Origin: Actinokineospora bangkokensis
GTDB lineage: Bacteria > Actinomycetota > Actinomycetes > Mycobacteriales > Pseudonocardiaceae
Assembly (NCBI RefSeq): GCF_001940455.1
Contig: NZ_MKQR01000018.1
Location: forward strand, 220,439-284,438
Length of the DNA: 64,000 nucleotides
Direction of reading: 5' to 3'
In this document: positions 34,827 to 46,033 of the stretch, in pieces
Layout of the letters: each line of letters starts with the position of its first letter
How positions within the stretch are numbered: the stretch's first letter is position 1
Notes under the pieces: model-generated
The model's database searches: none
Seen by the model: only the letters and a program-made list of their open reading frames with translations
Told to the model about the DNA's origin: nothing
Position numbers and translations under genes: made by a program

Positions 34827-35017
34827 GGCGCTCCCTCCAGTGAGCTGGTCCGAACACCGTCGATCCTGCGGCACCCCCCGGTGCCCGCGCGATGGGCTTC
34901 ACCCGAAGGTGCACGCCGCCCGATCGGCGGATTTCCCTGGTGGCACAGCGTGTCCGGGGCTGCGCCAACGGGGTGAAGGCGGCGCGGCGGGCGAGCGCCG
35001 CCGGCTAGCCTGGGGCC

Positions 35018-35845
35018 ATGGCTGCCACCGCCGCGGGCTGGGTGAGCGCGTTCGCGCTGGTCGTCGTGGGACCGCTGCTGCTGCACGCCTACGACCACTC
35101 CCGGGCGCGGGCGCTGGGGTTGCGCGTCGCCCTGGGCGACGAGTGGAGCCCGTTCTCGGCCGGGCTGCTCACCGGCGGGCCCCGGCGCGCGGTCGACGCG
35201 GTGATCACCGGGTTGGTGGAGCGCGGAGTCCTCGCCGCTCGCGCGGGGGTGCTCACCCGCGTCACCGCCGGGCGTTCGCTGTGGGGGCTCGAACGCGCGG
35301 TGGTGGAGTCGGTGGGGCGCGGCGCGCGGTTGTCGGACCTGCGGCTGTCCGCGGTGCTGGCGGACAAGCGGCCGTTCCTCGTCGTCTACGGCACGTTCCA
35401 GGAGCGCGGGCTGGTGGTGGCGGGCGGGTGGCGCCGCTTCGCGGGCACCGCGGTGTGGTCGGTGCTGCTGTGCGGCGGCGCCGTGGCGCTGCTGGTCGTC
35501 CTGTCCGGTGTGGACACCATCGGCGGAGTCGGCCCGGCGGCGGGGTTGTTGGCGTTGCTGGTCGTCCCGGTGGTGCTGCTCGCGCTGCGGCCGGGCAGGT
35601 TGGGCGACGACCCGCGCACCGCCCTGGGGCACGCGGTGTCGCGCAACCTCGTCGAGCGCGCCACCACCTCGCTGGCCGACACCGTCGGCGTCGGCGGCCT
35701 GGCCGCCCTCCCGGACGCGGACCTGGTCCTGGCGATCCTCGACGTCGAGCCCGACGGCACCTGGGGCCCGTCGACCCGCGGCACCGCCAACGACCTCACC
35801 GAGCTGAACTGGCTGGGCACCGAGCTGATCCACAGCCGCACCTGA
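35018..35845 (+). CDS. TIGR04222-like membrane protein
   Basis: 275 residues. An N-terminal helix (AGWVSAFALVVVGPLLLHAY) leads to the conserved LLTGGPRRAVDAVITGLVERG segment of the TIGR04222 domain. A two-helix hairpin follows (SVLLCGGAVALLVVLSG, AAGLLALLVVPVVLLAL). The C-terminal 70 residues are cytoplasmic or external without motifs. The function of this actinobacterial family is unknown. It ends before a large hairpin facing the nuclease gene. Confidence 0.8.
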   Translation: MAATAAGWVSAFALVVVGPLLLHAYDHSRARALGLRVALGDEWSPFSAGLLTGGPRRAVDAVITGLVERGVLAARAGVLTRVTAGRSLWGLERAVVESVGRGARLSDLRLSAVLADKRPFLVVYGTFQERGLVVAGGWRRFAGTAVWSVLLCGGAVALLVVLSGVDTIGGVGPAAGLLALLVVPVVLLALRPGRLGDDPRTALGHAVSRNLVERATTSLADTVGVGGLAALPDADLVLAILDVEPDGTWGPSTRGTANDLTELNWLGTELIHSRT

Positions 35846-35884
35846 CCCGCGAGCGCCTGCCCCGCGAGCACCTGCCCCGAAACG

Positions 35885-35921
35885 GGTCCGGCCCCGGTGC
35901 TGGGTGCACCGGGGCCGGACC
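35885..35921. terminator. bidirectional hairpin terminator
   Basis: Perfect 16-bp stem (GGTCCGGCCCCGGTGC/GCACCGGGGCCGGACC) with a 5-base loop, between the convergent TIGR04222 and nuclease genes. Confidence 0.9.
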
Positions 35922-35941
35922 GCGTCACGCTGGGCCGTGCG

Positions 35942-38900
35942 CTACTTCAGGGTCACCTCGACGGGGACCACCAGGTCGGGCGCGCCCGGGGTGGTCATGC
36001 GGATCGAGAGGGTCTCCTGCCCCTTCGGGGTCGCCTTCGTCTGCCAGGGGTGGACGAAGGAGTTGGTGAGCACGTCGAACTTCGGCGTCACCGGGCCGAA
36101 GGGCTGCACGCCGGTGCCCGAGACCTTGACCCGGCCGGTGGCCAGGTACAGGGCCGAGGCCAGCACCGAGGCGGGCTTGCCCGCCGCGTCGAGCAGCTGG
36201 AACCGCACCGGCACCACCTGGCCCGCGGTGACCGAGGCGCCCGGGGAGAGCACCTTGACCGCGTACCGCACCACCTGGGTCAGGCTCGCGCTGCTGGGCA
36301 CCGACCCCTGGTAGGCCGCGACCACCTGGTGCGCGCCGAGGGTCAGCGTCACCGGTGCCGACTGCGCCGAGCCACCGCTGAGCGGCACGGGGGCGCCCAG
36401 CGGCTTGCCGTCCACGGTGAACTGCACCGACCCGGTGGTCGCGCCGGTCACCGCGGCGGTGAAGCGGACGGGGCCGCCGATGACCGACGGGTTCGCCGAG
36501 GAGGTCAGCTGCACCGACGTGGTGGCCTGGGCCACGACGATGGTGTAGCCGCGGCTGGTGCTCGACACCGCGTTCGACGCCGTCACCGTGAAGGCGAACG
36601 ACCCCGCGGTGGTCGGGGTGCCGGTGACCACGCCCCCGGTCGTCATCGACAGGCCCGGGGGCAGGCTGCCCGCCGAGACGGTCAGCGCCACCGGCTCGCC
36701 GCCGGTGTGCGCGACGGTGGCGCTGTAGGCCACGCCCGTGGTGCCGCCCGGCAGGGTGCCGGACAGGCCGACGGGGTCGATGCCGGTGTAGGACGCCGTG
36801 CCCGTGCCGCCCACCAGGTTCGCGTCACCGCTGTAGGTGGCGGTCACCTGGTGCGCGCCCTGGGCGCCCACCACGGTCAGCGCGGCCGTGCCGCCGGTGC
36901 CGACCGTCGCGGTGCCCAGGGTCGTCGCGCCCTCGGTGAAGGTCACCGAGCCGGTCGGGGTGACCGGGCCGGTGACCGTGGCGGTCAGGGTGACCCCGCC
37001 GCCGGTGGCCACCTGGCCGGGGGACGCGACGACCGAGACCGCCGAGGAGCCCTTGTCCACGTGCACCGACGTGGCGTACTCGGTGCTGCCGAACTGGTTG
37101 GTGGCCACGACGGTGAAGGGGAAGTCCCCCGCCGCCGTCGGGACGCCCACCAGCACACCGGAGGAGTTGAGCTGCACGCCCGGGGGCAGGGTGCCCACGG
37201 CGGTCAGCTGCGCGGGGCGGCTGGTGGTGAAGGCGAAGCTGTACGCCGCGCCCACCGTCCCCGCGCTCGGCGTGCCCGACACGGTCGCGGGCGCGCCCAG
37301 GTCCAGCCCGACCAGGACCGGGTCGTGGTCGCTGGTGCGGAACCGGTCGGCCGCGTAGAGCGACTGCACCTGGCCGGGGGTCTTGAAGTTGGTGTTGTAG
37401 TCGAGCACCGAGGGCTCGTCGGCGTTGTGGTGCGCCTCGCCCGCCCCGGTCACCTGCGACACCAGCGACGCCGAGGCGAGGGTGTGGTCGAGGTAGCCCC
37501 ACTGGCCGTCGAACACGTAGGAGTAGGTGTCGTTGCCCTGGTACTTCTTGGCCAGGTTGGTGTACCCGGCCGACTCCAGCGCGGCGATGGGGTCCTCACC
37601 GGCGTAGGAGTTCAGGTCGCCGACGATCAGCACGTCCGGGTCACCGGCGCCGGGGACGACGGTGGCGCCGATCCAGGAGGCGAGCTCCTGGGCCTGCTGG
37701 GTGCGCCGGGCGTTCCAGCAGCTCTGCCCGTCGCCTTGGTCGGTGTCCGGGCCCGAGGTCGGGCAGGAGCCCTTGGACTTGAAGTGGTTGGCCACCACGG
37801 TGAACCGCGCGCCCTGCGGCGTGGTGAACGCCTGGGCGACCGGGCGCCGCTCGAACACCGCGTTGCGGTCGACGAACGTGCCGCCCGCCACCGGGGTCAC
37901 CCTGGCGGGCCGGTACAGCACGCCCGCCTTGATCGCGTCGGTGCCCGCCACGTCGACCACGCCGGTGGCGGCGTCGACGTCGATGAACGCCCAGGCCCCC
38001 GGGCCGTCGACGGCGTTGAGGGCGTTCACCAGGGCCTGGATGGCGCTGGCGCTGCCGTAGCCGTCGTTCTCGATCTCCATGATGCCGGTGACGTCGGCGT
38101 CGAGGAACCGCAGCGACGCGACCTCCTTGGCCAGCTGGCGCTGGTACTCGGTGTCGTTCTCCGCGCCGCGGCAGTCGGTGGTGGCGCCCTGGGTGCCGAG
38201 CTTGCAGCCGGTGTAGGTGTTGAAGAAGTTCAGCAGGTTCGCCCCCGCCACCTTCACCCCGCCGGTGCCCACGTCGGGGATCGACGTCGGGCGCTGGTTC
38301 ACCGGGTCGAACACCGCCGAGCCGCCCAGCGCGCCGATCGGGCGCAGCCGGTAGGCGTTGGGGGAGGCCGCGTTGCCGCCCCAGGTGTAGGTCAGCACGC
38401 CGGTGGCGCCGGTGACGGTGTCGCCGCCGCGCAGGGTGTTGGCCGCCGACAGCGGCTGCCCGCCCCGGCCGAAGACGATCGGGTCGGGGTTCTGCGCCTG
38501 GTCGGCGTCGTCGATGACGAGCTTGCTGAGGTTGTTGGCGCTCTGCTTGGCCGCCACCGCGGCCTGGTCGGTGGCGCGGATGACCGAGGTGGGCTGCATG
38601 AGCTTGCCCCCGGCGGAGACCACGACCTGCCCGAACCGGCCGAGCTGGAAGTGCTCGGTGACGGTCAGGGTCTGGGCGAAGCGGACCAGCATGCCCTCGT
38701 AGCGCTCCAGGGTGGTGGCGTCGGCGACCGGCAGGGCCACCTCCACCGGGGTGACCGCGCCCTGGGTGCCGCAGCCGGCCACGCCCGAGGCGGACGCGGT
38801 GATCTGGGTCTGGCCCTGGTACTCGCTGACCGGGCCGGTGACCTCGACGACCTGGCCGTTGGCGACGAGGTTGGCGCCGTTGTCGAAGACGAACACGCCG

Positions 38901-41776
38901 TCGGAGGTGGCGGCGTCGCCGTCCCCGGCGTCCTGCAGGTAGAAGCCGCGCAGCGCGGGCTGCGCGCCCTCGTAGTCGGCCACGACGGTGCCGCGCACGG
39001 TCACGGTCTGCCCCGACTTCGGGCTGGTGTCCGTGGTGCCCTGCACCGAGCCGATGCTGCTCACCGCGCCGGAGCACGCGGGCGGGGCGCCCACGGTCAC
39101 CGGTGCGCTGATGCTCTTGCGCTGGGCCGTCGGCAGCTCCTTGGCGATGGTGCCGTCGCCGTAGAAGACGGTGTCGCCGGAGTCGGCCAGCACCTGCACC
39201 GACGAGGCGTCGGTCAGCTGGTCGGGCAGCGCCACGATGGCCTCGGGCTTGCCGGTGGCGGCGATGGCGTCCAGGGAGCCCGCGCGCACCACGGGGGCGT
39301 GCGCGGCGTCGCCGTCCCAGCTGTAGAGCTTGAACTCGCCCGCGGCACCGGTGCCCGCGTCGGACGGGCCCGCGATGACCAGGTACTGGTTCGCGGCGTT
39401 CTTGCGGATCTCCCGCACGCCCCGGCCGCCGAGGTCCCAGCGCAGCGCGGTGCCGAAGGTGGCGGTGACGCCGGTGGTGGGGTTGGCCGCCACGAGCGCC
39501 GCCGGGTTGGTCAGCGGCACGACGACGGCCTTGCCGTCGGCGGTCAGCGGGCCGCGCAGGGCCAGCAGCAGGCTGCCGTCCGGGGCGAACTCCGCGCCCT
39601 CCAGGTTGAACCCGGTGGGGGTGCCCGCGGTGCCGTCGCCCTCGGGGGCGCGGGCCGCGGCGGCGGCCAGGCCCAGGGCGGCGCCGTTGGCGTCGTCCCA
39701 GGCGATGAGGTCGTCGCGCAGGTTCTGGTAGCTGCCGCCCAGCGCCAGGGTCGCGGTGGTGCCGCTGCCGGTGACGGTGGTGGTGAACAGCTCCTGGCGG
39801 TTCAGGCGGGTCTTGGCCGAGGAGTTCTGGCCCTGCGAGCCCAGCCAGTAGACCGTGGCGCCCTGGCGGGCGGCGGCCTCGATGTCGATCTCGCGGGTGA
39901 GGTCGGTGTCGCGCAGCGCCAGGCCCGCGGCGCGCAGGTCGAGCTGCTGCGCCGGGTAGCGGGAGTGGTCGCGGTCGTAGACGCGCAGCACGTTGGTCTC
40001 GTCGTCGGCGACGACCATCGCGCCGCCGCCGAGGTCGACGGCGGTGGAGGCGTCGCTGGCGCCGTAGTGGTTGTGCGTGCCCGCGGGCAGCGCCGCCGAC
40101 ACCGAGACGGTGATGTCCGTGCTGGCGGTCGCGCTGCCGTCGGACACCGTGATGGTCAGCGTGGCGCGGCCGACGCCGACGGCGGTGGGCACGACGGTGC
40201 GGGTGGCGCCCTCACCGGTGGTGGTGCCGGTGGCCACGGCCGGGTTCGAGCTGGTGACCGTGGTGGTCAGGCCTGCGTCGGAGGTCTGGTCGTCGTGCAC
40301 CTGCACCGTGCGGGCGGCGGGCGGGTTGTCCGGGTCGCCCGCGGTCAGGGCGATCTCGGGCACCGGGACCGGGCCGATGGTGGGCGGGGTGTTCGGCGCC
40401 GCGGAGACGGTGACGGCCGCGGTGCGGCTGTCGGCGCTGCCCGCGGAGTTGGTCACGCGCACCCAGTAGGAGGTGCTCGCGGTCAGCGCCGGGCTGGTGA
40501 AGGAGGCGCTGTCGGCACCGGCGACCGGGGTGGCGGTGTCGCCCGCGGTGCCCTGGTACCACTGGTAGGTCAGCGGCGCGGTGCCGGTGGCGGTGACCGA
40601 CAGGGTGGCGGTGCCGCCCGAGGCGATGGTCACGTCCTGCGGCTGCCCGGTGATCTCCGGGGCGACCACCGGCGGGGTGCTCGCCGCGGGGGCGAACGCC
40701 ACACCGCGCAGGGCGGTGTTGGTGGCGCCGGTGACCAGGTTGGTGCCGGTCGCGGCGATCGGGGCGTTGAACGCGGCGGTGTCGTCGACCTTGACCAGCG
40801 TGCCCGCGCCCGCGGTGGTGACCGCGAACAGGGTCACGCCGGTCGGGGTCACCTGGCCGGTCAGCCCGCGCGCGGCGCTGCCGTTGGGGCGGAAGGAGCC
40901 CCGCGCCGTCCACGACGTGCCGTCGGAGGAGAACTTCAGCACGCCGCCGGAGGCCGAGGTGTCGTCGGCGACGTAGAGGGTGTCCACACCGGGCACGGTC
41001 GCGTCGCGGTCGAGCGCGACGACCCCGTACGGGCTCGCGCTCGGGGCGACCAGCACCGGGGTCTGGCCGGAGGTGGTGGCCTGCGGCACCGAGTAGACAC
41101 CGGTCGTGCCCGAGCCGGTGGAGAAGAACAGCTGGCCCCCCGCGGCGGTGACCGCGCGGATGTTGGTGGGCGTCGCGGCGAGCTGGGTGGAGGCGCCGCC
41201 GCCCGCGGGGACGTACCGCAGGCCGCTGGTGCCGCCCACGGCCCAGTACCCGGAGCCGTCGGCCGAGGTGGCGCCGCGGACGTTGTTGCCGCTGAACGCG
41301 TCGGTGACCGCGGTGGAGGTGTCCAGGGCGCCGTCACCGCCCACCTTGGCCAGCACGCGGTTGACCGCCGCGCTGGTGGAGGTCGCGACCGACGCGGTGC
41401 CCGCGGCGGCGTCGTAGCCCGCCAGGGTGAGGTAGCGCCCGTCCTGCGACAGCGACAGCGACCCCTCGGAGGTCGCGCTGCCGCTGACCAGCAGCCTGCG
41501 GTTGGCGCCGCTGCCCTCGGTCGGCAGCGGGACGGACCGCACGAGGGTGCCCGCGGCGGTGTACTCGTCGAGGAACGCGGCGGTGGCGGCGTTGCTCAGC
41601 GCGGCCCCGCCGGTGCCGACGCGCAGCACGACCACGTCACCGGGGGTGAACGGGTCGGCGGCCGCGGGGGAGGCGGCCAGCGCGGTGGTCGTGGGCAGGA
41701 CCGCGGCGGCGACCACCGCGGCCACCAGCGGCCTCGGCGGTCCGGACCGGCGGGCCCGGGTTCGGTGCAGTCGCAA
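35942..41776 (-). CDS. ExeM/NucH family secreted endonuclease, multidomain
   Basis: 1944 residues, the longest gene here. A signal peptide (about 1-40, AAADP) is followed by a propeller-like region (45-365), Ig-like domains (369-460, 460-560) and a second propeller-like region (563-890). An OB-fold/lamin-tail-like segment (898-1160) precedes the endonuclease/exonuclease/phosphatase domain (about 1168-1495). Catalytic motifs there are [26 protein letters not shown] and TSDHDPV. Putative-Ig and Big-type domains (1495-1840) and a C-terminal strand-rich domain follow, without an LPxTG signal. It probably degrades extracellular DNA for nutrient or biofilm functions. The plus strand of the same region is stop-poor because of GC bias and is not coding. 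Confidence 0.92.
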   Translation of the reverse strand: MRLHRTRARRSGPPRPLVAAVVAAAVLPTTTALAASPAAADPFTPGDVVVLRVGTGGAALSNAATAAFLDEYTAAGTLVRSVPLPTEGSGANRRLLVSGSATSEGSLSLSQDGRYLTLAGYDAAAGTASVATSTSAAVNRVLAKVGGDGALDTSTAVTDAFSGNNVRGATSADGSGYWAVGGTSGLRYVPAGGGASTQLAATPTNIRAVTAAGGQLFFSTGSGTTGVYSVPQATTSGQTPVLVAPSASPYGVVALDRDATVPGVDTLYVADDTSASGGVLKFSSDGTSWTARGSFRPNGSAARGLTGQVTPTGVTLFAVTTAGAGTLVKVDDTAAFNAPIAATGTNLVTGATNTALRGVAFAPAASTPPVVAPEITGQPQDVTIASGGTATLSVTATGTAPLTYQWYQGTAGDTATPVAGADSASFTSPALTASTSYWVRVTNSAGSADSRTAAVTVSAAPNTPPTIGPVPVPEIALTAGDPDNPPAARTVQVHDDQTSDAGLTTTVTSSNPAVATGTTTGEGATRTVVPTAVGVGRATLTITVSDGSATASTDITVSVSAALPAGTHNHYGASDASTAVDLGGGAMVVADDETNVLRVYDRDHSRYPAQQLDLRAAGLALRDTDLTREIDIEAAARQGATVYWLGSQGQNSSAKTRLNRQELFTTTVTGSGTTATLALGGSYQNLRDDLIAWDDANGAALGLAAAAARAPEGDGTAGTPTGFNLEGAEFAPDGSLLLALRGPLTADGKAVVVPLTNPAALVAANPTTGVTATFGTALRWDLGGRGVREIRKNAANQYLVIAGPSDAGTGAAGEFKLYSWDGDAAHAPVVRAGSLDAIAATGKPEAIVALPDQLTDASSVQVLADSGDTVFYGDGTIAKELPTAQRKSISAPVTVGAPPACSGAVSSIGSVQGTTDTSPKSGQTVTVRGTVVADYEGAQPALRGFYLQDAGDGDAATSDGVFVFDNGANLVANGQVVEVTGPVSEYQGQTQITASASGVAGCGTQGAVTPVEVALPVADATTLERYEGMLVRFAQTLTVTEHFQLGRFGQVVVSAGGKLMQPTSVIRATDQAAVAAKQSANNLSKLVIDDADQAQNPDPIVFGRGGQPLSAANTLRGGDTVTGATGVLTYTWGGNAASPNAYRLRPIGALGGSAVFDPVNQRPTSIPDVGTGGVKVAGANLLNFFNTYTGCKLGTQGATTDCRGAENDTEYQRQLAKEVASLRFLDADVTGIMEIENDGYGSASAIQALVNALNAVDGPGAWAFIDVDAATGVVDVAGTDAIKAGVLYRPARVTPVAGGTFVDRNAVFERRPVAQAFTTPQGARFTVVANHFKSKGSCPTSGPDTDQGDGQSCWNARRTQQAQELASWIGATVVPGAGDPDVLIVGDLNSYAGEDPIAALESAGYTNLAKKYQGNDTYSYVFDGQWGYLDHTLASASLVSQVTGAGEAHHNADEPSVLDYNTNFKTPGQVQSLYAADRFRTSDHDPVLVGLDLGAPATVSGTPSAGTVGAAYSFAFTTSRPAQLTAVGTLPPGVQLNSSGVLVGVPTAAGDFPFTVVATNQFGSTEYATSVHVDKGSSAVSVVASPGQVATGGGVTLTATVTGPVTPTGSVTFTEGATTLGTATVGTGGTAALTVVGAQGAHQVTATYSGDANLVGGTGTASYTGIDPVGLSGTLPGGTTGVAYSATVAHTGGEPVALTVSAGSLPPGLSMTTGGVVTGTPTTAGSFAFTVTASNAVSSTSRGYTIVVAQATTSVQLTSSANPSVIGGPVRFTAAVTGATTGSVQFTVDGKPLGAPVPLSGGSAQSAPVTLTLGAHQVVAAYQGSVPSSASLTQVVRYAVKVLSPGASVTAGQVVPVRFQLLDAAGKPASVLASALYLATGRVKVSGTGVQPFGPVTPKFDVLTNSFVHPWQTKATPKGQETLSIRMTTPGAPDLVVPVEVTLK

Positions 41777-41903
41777 GGGGGCTCCAAGCGCAGGGTTGCT
41801 GGTGCCACCCGGACGGGTGTCACCGCATGGTGCGATCGCACCCCCTCCGGGGCGCGTTACCGCCCCGGGCCCACTTACACCCGGTTGTCACCAGGAGTTT
41901 CGC

Positions 41904-42302
41904 TCATCCTTGCTGTCCGGGGTGGGGCGGTTGCTGCGGGTGGTGGGACGGCTGCTGCGGGTACCCGTGCGGACCGGTCGGCGGGCCGGGGTTCCAGGGC
42001 GCCTGCGGCGGCTGCGCGGCACCGGTGCCCGGGGCCGCGGCGGAGCGGGGCGCGAACGCGGCGGCGGCCACCATCCAGCCCACCCCGGCGATCGCGGTGA
42101 TCTGGGCGAAGGTCGAGGCCACCGGGAAGTCGTCGAGGTTCGGCGAGTCCTCGGCCGCCACCACCGCGCGCAGGTTGGCCGTGGAGGTCGACGGCGCCGG
42201 GGCGTCGCCGCCGATGTTGAGGGTGCCGAACACCAACCAGGCCATCGAGGCCAGGAAGCAGAACGCCCCGAGCAGGAAGCAGGTGATGCGCATGGCGGCC
42301 AC
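41904..42302 (-). CDS. small membrane protein with Pro/Gln-rich tail
   Basis: 132 residues. Two predicted helices (CFLLGAFCFLASMAWLVFG and AQITAIAGVGWMVAAAAFA) enclose a 40-residue external loop, and the C-terminal 45 residues are rich in Pro, Gln, Gly and His. GTG 42302 or ATG 42293 may start it. It follows the kinase gene by 21 bases, so it may be cotranscribed. Function unknown. Confidence 0.65.
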   Translation of the reverse strand: MAAMRITCFLLGAFCFLASMAWLVFGTLNIGGDAPAPSTSTANLRAVVAAEDSPNLDDFPVASTFAQITAIAGVGWMVAAAAFAPRSAAAPGTGAAQPPQAPWNPGPPTGPHGYPQQPSHHPQQPPHPGQQG

Positions 42303-42323
42303 CCTGGCACACCACGCCCCGGC

Positions 42324-43979
42324 TCACGGGGAGAACGCCACCACCGCCACCAGCAGCGCCAGGACGACCAGGGCGGTCACCGGCCAGAGCCAGGCCCGCG
42401 CCCGCGGCGGGGCGGGCGCGGCGGCGGGCGGGGTCTCGGGCGGCTCCTCGACCGGCGCCGCGGGCGGGTCGACCGGCGGCGGCGCGGGGCGCGCGGGCCG
42501 GACCGGGTCGGTGGCCTGGCGCGGCAGCGGGACCTCGACGAACCCCTCCCGGTCGGAGAAGGGCGCCAGCCGGTAGGCGACCTCGGCGGCCGTGGGCCGC
42601 GCGCCGGGGTCCTTGCCCAGGCAGGACGCCACCACCGACCACACCGGGTCGGGGAGGCCGCCCGGCCGCGCCGGGGCCCGGTGCAGGTGGGCGTGGAACA
42701 GCTCCGAGGTCGTGCCGGTGAACGGCGGCGCACCGGTGAACGCCTCGTAGGCCAGCACGCCCAGGGAGTACACGTCGGCGGGCGGCCCGGCGGGCGCGCC
42801 CGCGATGACCTCCGGGGCCACGTGCGATGGCGTGCACACCAGCTCGGCCGCCGGGGCGACCCGGCGGGCGATGCCCAGGTCGGCCAGCAGCGGCGCGCCC
42901 GCCCGGGTGAGCAGGACGTTCTCCGGCTTGACGTCGCGGTGCACCACCCCGGCGCCGTGCACCGCGGCCAGCGCCCCCGCGAGCTGGGCCAGCAGCGTGG
43001 CCGCCGCGCGCAGCGGCAGCGGCCGCCCGCGCAGCAATCGCCGCAGCGTGCCGCCGTCGACGCGGTCCATGACGACGCCGAGCTGCCCCGGTTCGCCCGG
43101 GACGTCGTGGAACCGCACCAGGTTCGGGTGCTCCACGCCGATGAGGACACCCGCGTCGCGGCGCAGCCGCTCGGTGGCGGCCGCGCCGAGGTCGGGCCGG
43201 AACAGCTTCACCGCGACCCGCGCCCCGTCGCCGCGCTTGCCCGCCAGGACCACCCCGGTGGTGCCGCGGCCGATCACCTCGCCGAGCCGGTAGCCGCCGC
43301 CGAAGGCGCGCGGGGCGTCCACACCGGACAACCCGGCCACCACCGCGGTGGTGAGCGCGCGGACGCTGGGCGGCCGGTCGGCGGGGTCGGCGGCGAGCCC
43401 GGCGCGCAGCGCCGCCACCGCCGTGCGCGGGATGTCCGCGCGCGGGAACACCGCGGTCGGCGGGCCGCCGGTGAGCAGCCACCACAGCCGCGACGCGCAC
43501 GCGTGGACCTGGGCGGCCTCGCCCCACGGGCCGCCCTCCGGCGGGGCGTGCGCCTCGTCGCCGGGCAGGGCGGGCAGCGGGGTGCCCAGCGCCAGGTCGT
43601 CCACCCGGGACCCGAACAGCGGCGGCACCGGGCACCGCACCCCGCGCTCGACCAGCAGCGACACCCCGGCGCCCAGCGCGTTCGCGGCGGCAGCGGCCAC
43701 CTCGCGGGTCACCGGCCCGTCCGCCCCCAGCGGCGCGCCCCGGCGGGGCACGGCGAAGCAGACGCGGCCGTCGACGACCTCGGCGCCCAGCAGCGGCGCC
43801 ACCACGCGGCCGTCGACGCCGGTCAGCCCCGCGGCGATGGAGTTGGCGCTGCGCAGCAGCGCGCCCGCCTCGACCTCGGCGGTGACCACGACGGCGGTGA
43901 CGGGCTCGCCCGCGAGGGCGCCCGCGACCTCGACGACCGGGCCACCCCGCCCGACCGCGCCCACGCGCAAGTTGCCCAT
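42324..43979 (-). CDS. Ser/Thr protein kinase with N-terminal pseudokinase-like segment
   Basis: 551 residues from ATG 43979. The active kinase domain spans about 230-495: GRGTTGVVLAG (Gly loop), VAVKLF (Lys), HRDVKPENVLL (catalytic loop), ADLGIA (DLG in place of DFG), VAPEV and DVYSLGVLAYEAFTG. A Pro-rich juxtamembrane stretch and one transmembrane helix (VTALVVLALLVAVVAF) end it. Residues about 85-215 read like a degenerate kinase C-lobe: ALGAGVSLLVERGV, CASRLWWLLTGG and LAADPADRPPSVRALTTAV. They lack the catalytic HRD and DFG. No extracellular sensor follows the helix, so the upstream pseudo-domain may regulate activity. Confidence 0.9.
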   Translation of the reverse strand: MGNLRVGAVGRGGPVVEVAGALAGEPVTAVVVTAEVEAGALLRSANSIAAGLTGVDGRVVAPLLGAEVVDGRVCFAVPRRGAPLGADGPVTREVAAAAANALGAGVSLLVERGVRCPVPPLFGSRVDDLALGTPLPALPGDEAHAPPEGGPWGEAAQVHACASRLWWLLTGGPPTAVFPRADIPRTAVAALRAGLAADPADRPPSVRALTTAVVAGLSGVDAPRAFGGGYRLGEVIGRGTTGVVLAGKRGDGARVAVKLFRPDLGAAATERLRRDAGVLIGVEHPNLVRFHDVPGEPGQLGVVMDRVDGGTLRRLLRGRPLPLRAAATLLAQLAGALAAVHGAGVVHRDVKPENVLLTRAGAPLLADLGIARRVAPAAELVCTPSHVAPEVIAGAPAGPPADVYSLGVLAYEAFTGAPPFTGTTSELFHAHLHRAPARPGGLPDPVWSVVASCLGKDPGARPTAAEVAYRLAPFSDREGFVEVPLPRQATDPVRPARPAPPPVDPPAAPVEEPPETPPAAAPAPPRARAWLWPVTALVVLALLVAVVAFSP

Positions 43980-44063
43980 CGCACCCCCCACCGACCGCGG
44001 CTGAGCGTACCCGAGCGGCTGCGCCCGGTGATCCCCTTCGCCCGGGGTGGTCGTGCGCGGGCT

Positions 44064-44573
44064 CTAGTCCTCCGCGATTCGGGAGTTCTCCGCAGTCTGG
44101 GAGTTCTCCACGGTGCGGGCGAGGATGCCCAGGGTCGCGCGCAGGCCCGCCTCCGGGATGATCGGGAAGTTGACCCGCCCCCGGTAGCGCTCGTCGATCT
44201 CGCTCCAGTCGTAGTAGGAGGTCACCGCCGTGGCCCCCGGGGTGGTCTCCGAGGGGGCCAGGCGGTAGCCGTAGAGGTGGCGGATCGGCGGCTTGATGGT
44301 GCCCTCGATCGTCCACTCGACCTCGGCGTCGCGGGTGAAGCGGGTGATGACGACGGTGACGTCGTACTTGCCCATGGGCAGGTCGTTGAGCGACTCGCGG
44401 TCCATGTGGACGACGAACCGCGAGCCGACGCCGGTGACGCGGTCGCCCTCGGCGGACTGGAGCATCCCGGAGCTGTCGATCGCGACGTGGCCGTTCGGGT
44501 CGGTGAGGACGGCGAAGACCTCCGCCGGGGTGGCGGCGATGTCGCGGGAGACCTCGAAGCGCTCAGCTGTCAT
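44064..44573 (-). CDS. SRPBCC family protein
   Basis: 169 residues of the START/polyketide-cyclase-like fold: EVSRDIAATPAEVFAVLTDP is the usual first strand and helix, and YDVTVVITRF and TAVTSYYDWSEID follow. The C-terminal helix (LRATLGILARTVEN) covers the cavity. The family binds hydrophobic ligands; no ligand can be assigned. It stands between the kinase and sigma factor genes on the same strand. Confidence 0.85.
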   Translation of the reverse strand: MTAERFEVSRDIAATPAEVFAVLTDPNGHVAIDSSGMLQSAEGDRVTGVGSRFVVHMDRESLNDLPMGKYDVTVVITRFTRDAEVEWTIEGTIKPPIRHLYGYRLAPSETTPGATAVTSYYDWSEIDERYRGRVNFPIIPEAGLRATLGILARTVENSQTAENSRIAED

Positions 44574-44611
44574 GCCGGCAGCCTAGGCGTGCTCGTCGAG
44601 AGGGGCGGGCG

Positions 44612-45178
44612 TCAGCCGGAGCCGGTGCGGCGGGCGGGGGTGCCCTGCTGGAGGTCGTCGCGGGCCCTGGCCACCCGGGAGCGGACGGTCCCGATCGGGC
44701 AGTCGCAGATCGCGGCGGCCTCGGCGTAGGAGAAGCCGAGCAGCTGGGTGAGCACGAGGGCCTCGCGGCGCTCGGGGGCCAGCGCGTCGAGCAGCACCTG
44801 CACCTCCACGACGTCCTCGAAGCCGGAGGTGCTGTCGTGGGTGCGCGCCTGGCGCTGCTCCACGGTGCTGACCCAGTCGTCGGTGCTGGCCCGGCGGGGG
44901 CGGGACATGGCGGTGCGCACGTTGTCGACCACGACGCGGCGGGCGATGGACAGCAGCCAGGTGCGGGCGGTGGCGCGCGCGGCGAAGCGCGGCAGGCTGG
45001 GCAGCGCGCGCAGGTAGGTCTCCTGCGTCAGGTCGTCGGCGAGGTCCACCGCGGCGAGGTGCGCGGTGAACTGCCACACGTCGCGCTGGGTGGCGCGCAC
45101 GAACTTCTCCAGCGCGCGGCGGTCACCCTTGCCCGCGGCCAGCGCCCAGGCGGTGATGTCCTCGTCGAGTGGTCGCAC
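44612..45178 (-). CDS. ECF sigma factor (SigC-like)
   Basis: 188 residues. Region 2 contains [26 protein letters not shown], and [15 protein letters not shown] follows. Region 4 is [35 protein letters not shown], a clear helix-turn-helix. GTG 45178 has no Shine-Dalgarno sequence. It is divergent from a zinc-finger protein gene 64 bases away, an arrangement like SigC/anti-sigma pairs of actinobacteria. The two probably form a sigma/anti-sigma unit. Confidence 0.92.
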   Translation of the reverse strand: MRPLDEDITAWALAAGKGDRRALEKFVRATQRDVWQFTAHLAAVDLADDLTQETYLRALPSLPRFAARATARTWLLSIARRVVVDNVRTAMSRPRRASTDDWVSTVEQRQARTHDSTSGFEDVVEVQVLLDALAPERREALVLTQLLGFSYAEAAAICDCPIGTVRSRVARARDDLQQGTPARRTGSG

Positions 45179-45242
45179 AAGTGTGCAGGGTAACCGAACG
45201 GGCAAGGGGAACTTTGCGGGCCGGTTGGGCGACAATACCGAT

Positions 45243-45962
45243 ATGGAGTGCCTGACCTGCCGCGAAGCACTGTCGGCGCGGCTCGACGGGGAGGACGAGC
45301 CGGTCCCCGCCGAGCGCACCGACGAGCACCTCGCCGGGTGCCCGGCGTGCCGCGACTGGCAGGCCAGGGCGGTCGCCGGGGCGCGCCTGCTGCGGGTGCG
45401 CCCGGCCGCGCGGGTGCCCGACCTCACCGACCGCGTCCTGGCCGAGGCCGCCGTGCCGCCGCGCACCCGCGACCTGCTGCCGCGCGGCCTGCTCGGGGTG
45501 GTGGCGGTGGCGCAGCTGGGGCTGGCGCTGAGCCAGGTGTTCGGGTCCTCCGGGCACGGCGCGCACCCCGAGGCCACCCACCTGTTCAACGAGAGCACCG
45601 CGTGGAACCTGGCCCTGGGCATCGGCTTCTACTGGACCGCCTGGCGCCCGCGCACCGCGGGCAGCGCGCTGCCCATCCTCACCGGGTTCGTGCTGGTGCT
45701 GCTGGCCTACTCCGCCCACGACCTGCTCACCGGCGCCGCCCCGGTCGGCCGGGTGCTGGGGCACGGGCTGGTGGTGGCGGGCCTGGTGCTGATGTTCGTG
45801 CTGCACCGGTCGCAGCGCGGGCCCACCCCGGGGACCACGGCCACCGAGGACGACGAGCGGCCGATCGGCGCGGACCTCACCGGTGACCCGGAGGCCGCGG
45901 CGGGCACCACCGCCCGCACCGGCAGGCACCTGCGCCCCGCCGGGCGCCACCGGGCCGCCTGA
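45243..45962 (+). CDS. zf-HC2 putative anti-sigma factor, membrane protein
   Basis: 239 residues. The N-terminal zinc-binding anti-sigma domain is visible as CLTC near residue 3 and HLAGCPAC near residue 29. Helices follow ([59 protein letters not shown]) and a charged tail. A ZAS-like site holds or releases the divergent ECF sigma factor. ATG 45243 has no clear Shine-Dalgarno; a GGAAC-N17-CGAC-like ECF promoter lies just upstream, so a near-leaderless transcript is possible. Confidence 0.85.
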   Translation: MECLTCREALSARLDGEDEPVPAERTDEHLAGCPACRDWQARAVAGARLLRVRPAARVPDLTDRVLAEAAVPPRTRDLLPRGLLGVVAVAQLGLALSQVFGSSGHGAHPEATHLFNESTAWNLALGIGFYWTAWRPRTAGSALPILTGFVLVLLAYSAHDLLTGAAPVGRVLGHGLVVAGLVLMFVLHRSQRGPTPGTTATEDDERPIGADLTGDPEAAAGTTARTGRHLRPAGRHRAA

Positions 45963-46033
45963 GCCGCCTGAGCCAATCCGGCACGACGAGCTGACGCCGT
46001 CCCCCTCGGGGAGCACGACCTAGCCTGGCGGGC

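Noticed and set aside
34827-34960. Possible glycine riboswitch upstream of gcvH
   Set aside because: Searched by eye for the paired aptamer core; only a short CCGCC/GGCGG palindrome is present.
35897-42100. 2067-codon open frame opposite the large nuclease
   Set aside because: Antisense stop-free frame caused by GC-rich codon use; low-complexity Gly/Arg/Ala content, no motifs, and the minus-strand nuclease is convincing.
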